Source: Oxalobacter formigenes
Lineage (GTDB): Bacteria > Pseudomonadota > Gammaproteobacteria > Burkholderiales > Burkholderiaceae_D
Assembly: GCA_019424645.1 (NCBI GenBank)
Contig: JAHYZB010000049.1
Coordinates: forward strand, 1 to 6,824
Length of the DNA stretch: 6,824 nt
Reading direction: 5' to 3'
The position numbers and the translations under genes are program-made. Of the stretch, positions 1 to 5,700 are shown in pieces (positions within the stretch are counted from its first letter, which is position 1; the number at the start of each line of letters is the position of its first letter). Under the pieces are notes generated by a model. That model had not been told where the DNA came from and made no database searches. It saw only the letters and a program-made list of their open reading frames with translations.

Positions 1-247
1 GGGAAGTGCCCGCATTCCAGGGACTGGGATAATCACCCGGCACCGTCACCGTCGTACCACCATCGATGACGGTCTGTGCCTGTACCTGCGGCACGACTAT
101 CGCCACACTCCCCAGCAACACTCCTGATACCATCACACCCCGTATTGCCATCGTGCTTCCACCCGTTCCCCGGCACTTCACCAGTTCCGAGGCCGTCTGC
201 CATACCCCAAGACTCCTGTTGAATACCGTCCTGTATAACCTGTTCAT
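1..247 (-). CDS. Autotransporter-type secreted protein, N-terminal fragment with extended signal peptide
   Basis: Only the first 82 codons are visible; the gene continues past the left edge. Residues 1-27 (MNRLYRTVFNRSLGVWQ, then SELVKCRG) match the extended signal peptide region of type V secretion proteins, whose usual form is MNKIYR..WN...G.W..VSELAK.RGK. A hydrophobic core at about residues 38-52 follows, then a signal-peptidase-I-like site VQA/QT after residue 57. The mature start (TVIDGGTTVTVPGD) resembles the beginning of a beta-helical passenger. Such proteins cross the inner membrane by Sec and are displayed on or released from the outer membrane; the C-terminal beta-barrel would lie outside the window. 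Two adjacent ATGs (250 and 247) are possible starts. I chose 247 because MNR matches the family start and lies 7 nt from GGAAGAG. The gene is divergent from the triplicated genes. The class (classical or trimeric autotransporter, or two-partner exoprotein) cannot be told from this fragment. Confidence 0.82.
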   Translation of the reverse strand, partial: MNRLYRTVFNRSLGVWQTASELVKCRGTGGSTMAIRGVMVSGVLLGSVAIVVPQVQAQTVIDGGTTVTVPGDYPSPWNAGTS

Positions 248-254
248 CATCTTT

Positions 255-261
255 CTCTTCC
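255..261 (-). promoter_or_regulatory. Ribosome binding site of the autotransporter gene
   Basis: GGAAGAG on the minus strand lies 7 nt before the ATG at 247 and only 4 nt before the ATG at 250. It therefore favours the second ATG of the tandem pair as the start. Confidence 0.55.
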
Positions 262-484
262 AGTTTTATTTAATTCCACCCTTTGATCAGTCTTTCGCAA
301 ATGACCTGATCGAAATCGCACCATTTCCTTCACCGTTTTTTACAAAGAACAAGCAGCTCATTTCATGCATCTCCTGTCGCAGAAAAGCCGTGCCCCGGTA
401 AACCGCCTGCCAAACGGAATCCATCCAAAAAATGATGAACGGTACATGTAAAAAACACCGGAAAACAAAAGACATGTTTTCCAT

Positions 485-625
485 CTTTTCTTTACAATAT
501 TTCTTTAAATAAACATTTACAAATATTCATTTCATAATTTCATAAATATATAATATTGCTTTGCAAAACAACAATATATTTAAATGTTAAACACTCATTT
601 ATTTCATTTTTCTCAAGAAAAAAAT
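485..625. promoter_or_regulatory. AT-rich tract with small dyads, possible control region
   Basis: This stretch is almost entirely A and T, unlike anything else in the window. It contains the perfect palindrome TTTGCAAA (560-567), flanked by the near-symmetric arms ATATTG (553-558) and CAATAT (572-577), and a short dyad TTTTTCT/AGAAAAA (607-613 and 616-622). It lies 240-380 bp upstream of the autotransporter start, a position that would suit a silencer or activator region such as one bound by H-NS-like proteins. The role is inferred from composition only. Confidence 0.3.
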
Positions 626-1081
626 TCGACAGGCAAGTAAAACATGCTGCTTTTACAGTGTGCGGCGTTATATTGCATCCGCCATCCTGTCCGGGAATAA
701 TGTGAAAGACAGATGGCTCATGTCAGGCACTATCCGGATTCCCTGATATCGTCTGGTTCATCCACGAGGTGAACGTTTTGTGCAAGCCCAGATAAATCGC
801 ACGTGAAAGAGAGCCTGCGCCCTGTTTTTTCGCTCCGCCTGACAGGGACAATTTGTATTGTGAGCCCGCTGCCTTTCGCTTCCGGCTCCAATAGTGGTAT
901 GGGACAATGCAGCTCGTTCAGGGAAAAAACAATACGAACCGTTCCATTTGCGTTCCCTGAAAACACGCTGTTGGCAAGGCTGACGACCGTAATGCACGTG
1001 TTGCCGCGTCATGCGCCTCTTGTATTGCCACATCATTACACCGATGTTCCTGTCGTTTGCCGATTGCATTTTTCCTGAAAA

Positions 1082-1118
1082 AACCGGATTCAGGCCCGAA
1101 CGCGAAGCTCATCCGGTT
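1082..1118. repeat. 8-bp inverted repeat AACCGGAT/ATCCGGTT
   Basis: AACCGGAT (1082-1089) and its exact reverse complement ATCCGGTT (1111-1118) are separated by 21 bp, ending 69 bp before the start of the first paralogue. No T-tract follows, so it is not a standard terminator. It could be an operator or a chance dyad. Confidence 0.35.
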
Positions 1119-1138
1119 ACGGTCAAACGGCATTACGG
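1119..1138 (+). repeat. Three ACGG repeats at 8-bp spacing upstream of paralogue 1
   Basis: ACGG occurs at 1119-1122, 1127-1130 and 1135-1138, exactly 8 bp apart. The outer two sit in the longer direct repeat TTACGGT (1117-1123 and 1133-1139). The array abuts the -10-like TAAAAT at 1140-1145. Regular short repeats next to a promoter suggest a regulator-binding site; chance is not excluded because each unit is only 4 bp. Confidence 0.3.
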
Positions 1139-1187
1139 TTAAAATGGATAAAATAAGACCAACACAATAAAAACAGGACGATCCACT

Positions 1188-2054
1188 ATGGGAAAAATGA
1201 CGATTTCCAGCTTCTTCAAGGCCTATCGCAGCAACCTGATGAAGAAAGAAACGAAGAAAAAATACTATTGGGGTTTCATGGGCGACATTCTGGGTGAACT
1301 GATTCTCCCTACCGATGAGGAAATCATCGACTTTGCCCAGCGTGATCTCACCAGCAATGTCGCCCTTCGCTATTTTCTCCAGCCATGGATCATGCCGGAC
1401 TTTTTCCTGTTCACGGAAGAAAGCAAGCAGCGCATCCGCGATACGCTTGCATGGTACCTGCACCAGCCTGACAAGGAACTGGACAGTATCGTCAACGCCT
1501 TCCAGATCCCGATCAATGTCGCTTCGTCCAGACAGCTCTACACCGTCATCTGGCAGGAATTTTTTCTCTCCGACTTTCCCGATCCGATCGATCCGGACGA
1601 TTACGAGGAAGACACCAGCCCGGAATTCATCAATTCGCTCTACAAGATGGCAGAACGTCCCGACTGGTCGGATACATCCTATTATGCCAACCCGGAACGT
1701 ATCGGCACCGTCAAGACCGATCTTCTCGAATGGTACACTCCGGACAGGTCACTGGATGAAATCGAGCGCTGGGCACTGACTGGCGTACGTCCGAACAACA
1801 TCCGCGGCCTGATGTCCGATGCAACAAAATGGCTCGACTGGTACGACATGAACCGTGGGAACGAACGGGCACTGAAGCAGTTCGGGGAATTGCAGGCAAA
1901 CGGCCTGTTCGTCGACCGGCTGACGCTGAGCTTCGACAAGGAAATCGGTATCGGCTTTTTTGCGGGAACGACCACGCCGGTCAAGACAAAACGGGCGCGT
2001 TTTCTGTTCGACAAACTCGGCAACCTGCTCGCCAACTACCCGATTCTGAAATAA
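1188..2054 (+). CDS. Uncharacterised protein, paralogue 1 of a three-gene tandem family
   Basis: This 288-aa protein belongs to a family I do not recognise. It has no signal peptide or membrane segment, so it is probably cytoplasmic. A basic N-terminal tail (residues 1-27, with SSFFKAY) precedes the shared core: WGFMGDILGEL (28-38), PWIMPDFFLF (66-75), RIRDTLAWYL (82-91), FQIP (105-108), VIWQE (120-124), an acidic stretch DPIDPDDYEED (132-142), then SPEFINSLYK (144-153). Later come NPER, WALTG and DATKW motifs, and the C-terminal block VKTKRARFLFD starting at residue 265. All of these recur in the two downstream genes. ATG 1188 has AGGA at 1175-1178, 9 nt upstream; an ATG at 1197 is an alternative. 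This is the first gene after the 0.94-kb intergenic region and may lead a transcript covering all three. Many conserved aromatic and acidic residues, with no obvious catalytic signature, suggest a binding rather than an enzymatic role, which is inference. Confidence 0.85.
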   Translation: MGKMTISSFFKAYRSNLMKKETKKKYYWGFMGDILGELILPTDEEIIDFAQRDLTSNVALRYFLQPWIMPDFFLFTEESKQRIRDTLAWYLHQPDKELDSIVNAFQIPINVASSRQLYTVIWQEFFLSDFPDPIDPDDYEEDTSPEFINSLYKMAERPDWSDTSYYANPERIGTVKTDLLEWYTPDRSLDEIERWALTGVRPNNIRGLMSDATKWLDWYDMNRGNERALKQFGELQANGLFVDRLTLSFDKEIGIGFFAGTTTPVKTKRARFLFDKLGNLLANYPILK

Positions 2055-2082
2055 AAACAGTAAAATCCTGATGAAAAAACTG

Positions 2083-2110
2083 TTGAAAACAATTGACTGA
2101 CGATTAATAA
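2083..2110 (+). promoter_or_regulatory. Possible promoter before paralogue 2
   Basis: TTGAAA (2083-2088) and TAATAA (2105-2110) are spaced 16 bp apart in the 73-bp gap between paralogues 1 and 2. The -35 hexamer is a good sigma-70 match and the -10 is poor. A second -35-like TTGACT at 2093-2098 has no partner. The gap is AT-rich and has no terminator, so read-through from paralogue 1 is also possible. Confidence 0.2.
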
Positions 2111-2127
2111 CTGGAAGATTCGGAAAA

Positions 2128-2955
2128 ATGTTCGGTTTTTTTTCCAAAAAAGAAAAAGAAACGAGAAATCCTGTTTACTGGGAATTTCTGGGCGATATAT
2201 TCGATGAATTGTTAAGTCTGACGGATGAAGAAGCGGCCGAAATAAACAAACTGGATTTCTCCAGAGAGGAACAAACCCGGCAACTCATCCAGACATGGAT
2301 GCTTCCGGACTTTTTCCGTTTTTCTCCTGATAGCCACGAAAAGATCCGCAATACGCTGGCTTATTATCTATCGGCTGACAAGGAGAAGCTCAACTGGATA
2401 TTTCCCTCGTTTCAAATACCTTTTTCAGTTCCATCCAGCCATCGGTTTTTCAGCCTCGTCTGGCAAGAACTTTTCCAGATAGAAAAACCGGATATCGATC
2501 CCGAGAATTACTATGAAAACGACTCCCCCGAATTCATCAATTCCCTGTACAAAGCCGCTAAAATCGATCCCGCACAGCAACTTTACCCTTATCCTGAACG
2601 TTATGGGGAATTCAGACCCCGTGCGATAAGTCGGCACGGATCGGAACTTTCCATGGAAGACATGCTTTTGTGGGCAACAAGCGGCCTCACACCCGATAAA
2701 ATCCTGCTCCAACCTGCGGATGCTGCAAAATGGAATAGAAAGATTGACCTTAACGACGGACTGGAAGTCGCCATAAGACGTTTCGAGACCCTGTGCGACG
2801 AAGGCAGACATACCTACCGTCTCACGATTATTTTCGATAAACCGATTGGCAAAGGTTATCTGGTAAACACAAGCCTTCCTGTCAAAACGAAACGTGCCCG
2901 TTTCCTTTTCGATCCCTACGATCACTGGGTCACCGCCTATCCACTGTTGAGATAA
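2128..2955 (+). CDS. Uncharacterised protein, paralogue 2 of the tandem family
   Basis: This 275-aa protein is the shortest of the three; its N-terminal tail before the shared core is only 17 residues (MFGFFSKKEKE is the start). The core follows the same order: WEFLGDIFDEL (18-28), TWMLPDFFRF, KIRNTLAYYL, FPSFQIP, LVWQE, DSPEFINSLYK, YPER, WATSG, DAAKW, RLTIIFDK and VKTKRARFLFD from residue 252. In the last 46 residues it matches paralogue 1 at 25 positions by my hand alignment, so the duplication is old. There is no signal peptide or membrane segment. The start has GGAAG 10 nt upstream (2113-2117). It lies 73 bp after paralogue 1 and 65 bp before paralogue 3, all in the same direction, which suggests co-expression. 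Function is unknown. Confidence 0.85.
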   Translation: MFGFFSKKEKETRNPVYWEFLGDIFDELLSLTDEEAAEINKLDFSREEQTRQLIQTWMLPDFFRFSPDSHEKIRNTLAYYLSADKEKLNWIFPSFQIPFSVPSSHRFFSLVWQELFQIEKPDIDPENYYENDSPEFINSLYKAAKIDPAQQLYPYPERYGEFRPRAISRHGSELSMEDMLLWATSGLTPDKILLQPADAAKWNRKIDLNDGLEVAIRRFETLCDEGRHTYRLTIIFDKPIGKGYLVNTSLPVKTKRARFLFDPYDHWVTAYPLLR

Positions 2956-3020
2956 TCCGTTCAAAAGGGATCTTGTTGCCTGAAACCATCATAAATACCA
3001 GATAATAATACCGTTCTGTC

Positions 3021-3899
3021 ATGTGCAGTCTGATCAAAGATTTTTTTGAAAAACTGATCCTCTGGATCGACTGGCCCCCTCCCAAACCCCGACCCGGCAT
3101 CAGGTATGTCCATTGGGAATTTCTCGGCGACATTCTGGACGAGCTGACCATGCTGACCGACCGGGAAACCGATGAATTCAGGCAACGCGACTTTTCGAAT
3201 CCGGACGATATCCGCGAACTGATCCGCATCTGGATACTGCCCGATTTTCATCGTTATACCCCCACCAGCCAGGAAAAGATCAGAAACACCCTCGCCTTCT
3301 GTCTGGCAAGCCGTTCAGAAAAGCTCGAATGGATTTTCCCGTCCTTTGGAATCCCCCTTGACGTCCCGTCCACCCATCTGTTTTACAGCCTCGTATGGGA
3401 AACGCTGTACAAGGAACCCGTACCGGTTGATATCGATCTGGAAAAATATGAAGAATGTGATCGGCTTTCCTTCATCAACTCGCTGGAAAAAACGATGGAA
3501 GCTCGTTCATCGGTGCGTACAAAACGTCCTTATCCTGAACGAAAAGGACTTGTCCTGCCCGACCGCCTGAATCGTCACAATGCCGATATTCCGCTTCAAT
3601 CCCTCAAGCATTGGGCAAGAACCGGCCTTTTGCCAGATGGAACGAAGAGCCTGCCCGCTGACGCCGTCCGCTGGACAGACTCCGCCGATCCCGACTATAT
3701 GCGCCAAACCGCATACGCCCGCTACCAGAGAGGCAGGGAAAATGGCGTCCATATCTCGCGCCTGACCCTGCATTTCAACCAGACTGTCGGAGAAGGTTAC
3801 CTGAAAGAAAACCCCGACACTTCCGTTAAAACCCGAAAAGCCCGCTTTCTCTTCGACAAGCTCGGCATCCTCCTAATTGACAGTCCGGTTTTGCGGTAA
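3021..3899 (+). CDS. Uncharacterised protein, paralogue 3 of the tandem family
   Basis: This 292-aa protein is the longest copy. Its N-terminus differs from the others: an amphipathic segment (IKDFFEKLILWIDW, residues 5-18), then a proline-rich stretch (PPPKPRP), before the shared core WEFLGDILDEL (32-42). IWILPDFHRY, KIRNTLAF, FPSFGIP, LVWE, SFINSLEK, YPER, WARTG, DAVRW, RLTLHF and VKTRKARFLFD (from 269) follow in order. It departs from the other two in the middle: SPEFINSLYK becomes LSFINSLEK. An in-frame TAA lies 12 nt upstream of ATG 3021, and no Shine-Dalgarno sequence is visible before this ATG, so translation may be weak or depend on an unusual initiation. Its last 27 bp overlap the 3' end of the convergent DUF1622 gene, and no terminator separates them. 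Function is unknown. Confidence 0.83.
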   Translation: MCSLIKDFFEKLILWIDWPPPKPRPGIRYVHWEFLGDILDELTMLTDRETDEFRQRDFSNPDDIRELIRIWILPDFHRYTPTSQEKIRNTLAFCLASRSEKLEWIFPSFGIPLDVPSTHLFYSLVWETLYKEPVPVDIDLEKYEECDRLSFINSLEKTMEARSSVRTKRPYPERKGLVLPDRLNRHNADIPLQSLKHWARTGLLPDGTKSLPADAVRWTDSADPDYMRQTAYARYQRGRENGVHISRLTLHFNQTVGEGYLKENPDTSVKTRKARFLFDKLGILLIDSPVLR

Positions 3900-4250
3900 C
3901 TCCGAAATCTCTTCCTGTTTCGCCTGCATCTCGATCTCTTTCGTCAGGAAATAATTCAGGAAGGTCCGGATCAGGGCGATGCCGAACAGTTTGATCAGGC
4001 CTTCGATATCCGGATCGATCGTCGTATTCAGGATATCGGCTGCCAACTGGAACTCCAGCGCCATCGCCAGCCAGCGTCCGAAAGTGAGCTTCACCTCGCT
4101 ATTGATGACAAAGCCCTGACGTGACCGGATACCGACGTAAACCGTTTTGACGAAACCGATAAGTACGCAAATTACCGAAGCGGTTTCCAGCACAAACTGC
4201 AAAATACCCACTACCTGAACAAGACCTTCTTTCAAAAACGCGATATCCAT
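3873..4250 (-). CDS. DUF1622 family small membrane protein
   Basis: This 125-aa protein matches the DUF1622 family, small bacterial integral membrane proteins of unknown function. The first membrane segment spans about residues 9-38 (QFVLETASVICVLIGFV). A cytoplasm-like basic loop follows, then the family signature: FGRWLAMALEFQLAADIL at about 61-78, in which a long membrane segment carries LEFQLAADIL, and the third segment LIKLFGIALIRTFLNYFL, ending in an acidic tail (TKEIE). The RTFLNYFL..EIE ending is typical of the family. An in-frame GTG at 4265 would add five residues, but AGGAAGG at 4254-4260 sits directly before ATG 4250 and supports the shorter form. The gene converges on paralogue 3 and diverges from the oxidoreductase operon, so it is probably transcribed alone. 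Confidence 0.85.
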   Translation of the reverse strand: MDIAFLKEGLVQVVGILQFVLETASVICVLIGFVKTVYVGIRSRQGFVINSEVKLTFGRWLAMALEFQLAADILNTTIDPDIEGLIKLFGIALIRTFLNYFLTKEIEMQAKQEEISELPQNRTVN

Positions 4251-4253
4251 ATC

Positions 4254-4260
4254 CCTTCCT
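4254..4260 (-). promoter_or_regulatory. Ribosome binding site of the DUF1622 gene
   Basis: AGGAAGG on the minus strand precedes the ATG at 4250; its AGGA is 6 nt from that codon. The site lies inside the reading frame that a GTG at 4265 would open, which argues for the ATG start. Confidence 0.5.
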
Positions 4261-4513
4261 TCCACTCCATCTTTTTTTATTCTGAAACCCGATTAGACAA
4301 ATGAACTTTCCCGATTCCATTTTTACTCCATCATGGCCGTGGCTGCTTTAATCCGGAACAGACTTTGTGCGCACGACATACCTTTAATCCATCGCAACTG
4401 ACCAGGTCGGCAAACCACCTATGATGCAGGAACCAATTTCTATCACGGGACTCCAAAAGAGACCGGAATTTTCACCTGCAAGCGAGCCAACCATGCGACT
4501 GGACACACCCAAC

Positions 4514-5161
4514 ATGAGACTGGTCATTTTCGGCGGTGGCGGAATAATCGGCCGCCCCATCATCGAAGAGGCTTTAAGACGCAATCACGAAGTGATTGCC
4601 GTCGATCCTTTTCCAGACCGGATTCCCATCAAAAATCCCAACCTGACGATCATTCAGACAGATGTCTATTCCGTTGACCGAATACGCGATCTGGTCAGTA
4701 AAGCCGACGCCGTCATCGTCTCGCACAATCCCGCTTTCGAACAGCCCGACCTTTTCGATTCCGTCCTCCAGTTCTACCCGTTCATTCTGGAAGGAACCAG
4801 GGAAGCGGGCATCCCGAGAATCCTGTTCGTAGGGGAAGCCGGAACACTTTACGTCAAACAGGGCATCATGCTCATGGATACCGGCACCCTGCCGAATGAC
4901 GAAGCCTCCGGTATCCGCATGCTCGGCGGTTTTTATCTGGACGTCTTAAAACACGAACACGACATCGACTGGGTTTATTTCTCGCCACCGGCAAGCATCG
5001 TACCCGCACAGGCAACCGGCACATACCGGCTTGGCGAAAACGACCTGATCGTCAATCCGGACGGGTTCTCCCTGATCTCCACAGGGGATTACGCCAGCGC
5101 CCTCATGGATGAAATCGACGCGCCGGTACACCATCAGGAACGTTTTACTATCGGATACTGA
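4514..5161 (+). CDS. NAD(P)H-binding oxidoreductase, COG2910 / atypical SDR type
   Basis: This 215-aa protein (from ATG 4514) belongs to the NAD(P)H-binding, NmrA-like atypical short-chain dehydrogenases, of which COG2910 members are annotated as putative NADH-flavin reductases. It opens directly with strand one and the dinucleotide loop GGGGIIG (Gly7, Gly10, Gly13), the GxxGxxG pattern. Asp31 at the end of strand two (VIAVDP) suggests a preference for NAD over NADP. The family-typical core VGEAGTLYV, the segment DWVYFSPPASIVP, then TGTYRLG, the DYASALMDEI helix and the ending RFTIGY are all present. The canonical YxxxK catalytic pair is not evident, as expected for this subgroup. In-frame ATGs at 4421, 4424 and 4493 could give up to 31 extra residues. 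I prefer 4514 because the Rossmann fold normally begins at the N-terminus, though no start has a strong ribosome binding site. It is followed 11 bp later by the PPOX-fold gene, so the two form an operon. Confidence 0.85.
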   Translation: MRLVIFGGGGIIGRPIIEEALRRNHEVIAVDPFPDRIPIKNPNLTIIQTDVYSVDRIRDLVSKADAVIVSHNPAFEQPDLFDSVLQFYPFILEGTREAGIPRILFVGEAGTLYVKQGIMLMDTGTLPNDEASGIRMLGGFYLDVLKHEHDIDWVYFSPPASIVPAQATGTYRLGENDLIVNPDGFSLISTGDYASALMDEIDAPVHHQERFTIGY

Positions 5162-5172
5162 AAGGCACACTC

Positions 5173-5628
5173 ATGAAAAAAGCATTCCATTTTCTGGAAA
5201 AACAGGAAGACATGGCATTCGCCACCTGTGACAAACATCACAATCCCAAGGTCCGCGTCCTCGAATTGATGAAAACGGAAGGACATACCCTTTATTTCGC
5301 CGTTTCTCCCCTCTCGGAAACCTATGCCCAGCTTCAGGACAACGACCGTGCCGAGGCACTTGCATGGAAAGGCGGCATTTCCGTCCGTCTGGAAGGAAAA
5401 GTCCACTTCGACGTTCCCGACGAAACCTGCCGTGACATTTATAACGAGAGCAAGCTATTGCAGCGCCTCTACACCAGTTACAAGGAACTGGCGTACCTGC
5501 GCTTTGTCGCCGGAAGGATGGTGTATTACGATCTCTCCGATAATCCTCCCATCGAAAATACCTATGATTTCGACAAGGAAGACCTGCCGGTTGCACCCGA
5601 CCCGAGTGTGCTGGAAAACCGGAAATAA
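5173..5628 (+). CDS. Pyridoxamine 5'-phosphate oxidase-fold flavin-binding protein
   Basis: This 151-aa protein has the split-barrel fold of the pyridoxamine 5'-phosphate oxidase superfamily; small members like this bind FMN or a related cofactor and are mostly uncharacterised. The N-terminal helix FHFLEKQEDM leads into the first strand (AFATCD) and the characteristic pattern NPKVRVLELM, then the strand TLYFAVSP and the helix SETYAQLQDND. The next strands are GGISVRLEGKVHFDV and LRFVAGRMVYYDL. True PdxH is longer (over 200 aa) and has a distinct C-terminal domain, so this is not vitamin B6 synthesis by default. AAAGG at 5161-5165 overlaps the end of the upstream gene and lies 7 nt before ATG 5173. 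Paired with a putative NADH-flavin reductase, it may use or receive reduced flavin, which is inference. It is the last gene before a strong terminator. Confidence 0.85.
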   Translation: MKKAFHFLEKQEDMAFATCDKHHNPKVRVLELMKTEGHTLYFAVSPLSETYAQLQDNDRAEALAWKGGISVRLEGKVHFDVPDETCRDIYNESKLLQRLYTSYKELAYLRFVAGRMVYYDLSDNPPIENTYDFDKEDLPVAPDPSVLENRK

Positions 5629-5641
5629 ACTAAAAAAGCAT

Positions 5642-5674
5642 TAAAAGCGGAATGAATTGTTCATTCCGCTTTTA
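5642..5674. terminator. Bidirectional rho-independent terminator
   Basis: A perfect 15-bp inverted repeat, TAAAAGCGGAATGAA (5642-5656) and TTCATTCCGCTTTTA (5660-5674), is separated by a 3-nt loop TTG. Each arm ends in an A/T run, so the transcript has a stem followed by U residues from either strand. It lies between the stop of the PPOX-fold gene (5628) and the stop of the convergent helicase-nuclease gene (5701), and can serve both. Confidence 0.88.
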
Positions 5675-5700
5675 GAGATGCTCTTTGAAAATGACATGTA

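Larger units (their letters stand above)
251..1187. other. Long divergent intergenic region, no confident gene
   Basis: About 940 bp separate the divergent autotransporter gene and the first paralogue. Every open frame here is short, has atypical residue composition, and lacks a good ribosome binding site or a recognisable domain. Positions 480-625 are strongly AT-rich; 640-1080 return to coding-like composition but hold only a stop-bounded minus-strand frame (about 730-1008) that starts without ATG and that I do not recognise, possibly a gene remnant. Promoters for both flanking genes should lie here. For the plus strand, TAAAAT at 1140-1145 and 1149-1154 are -10 candidates, but neither has a convincing -35 box. 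I found no tRNA, CRISPR or insertion-sequence ends. Confidence 0.6.

Noticed and set aside
66..401. Plus-strand open frame of 111 codons at the left end
   Set aside because: It is antisense to the well-supported autotransporter start, has a Cys/Thr/Pro-rich composition with no domain, and lacks a ribosome binding site.
637..656. GTAAAA/TTTTAC hairpin
   Set aside because: Six A/T-rich base pairs around an 8-nt loop; too weak to assign a function.
803..1078. Plus-strand open frame of 91 codons in the intergenic region
   Set aside because: No ribosome binding site, no recognisable domain, and competing frames of equal length on the other strand; not enough to call a gene.
918..1463. Minus-strand open frame of 181 codons
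   Set aside because: It is mostly the complement of paralogue 1 and has no recognisable domain; paralogue 1 is supported by its two homologues.
2056..2084. AACAGT/ACTGTT dyad after paralogue 1 as a terminator
   Set aside because: Only 6-bp arms, a 17-nt loop, low GC and no U-tract; unlikely to terminate transcription.
1188..3899. The three tandem genes as an insertion sequence or composite transposon
   Set aside because: No DDE or serine-recombinase motifs, no terminal inverted repeats or target duplications at the ends, and the copies are too diverged for recent transposition.
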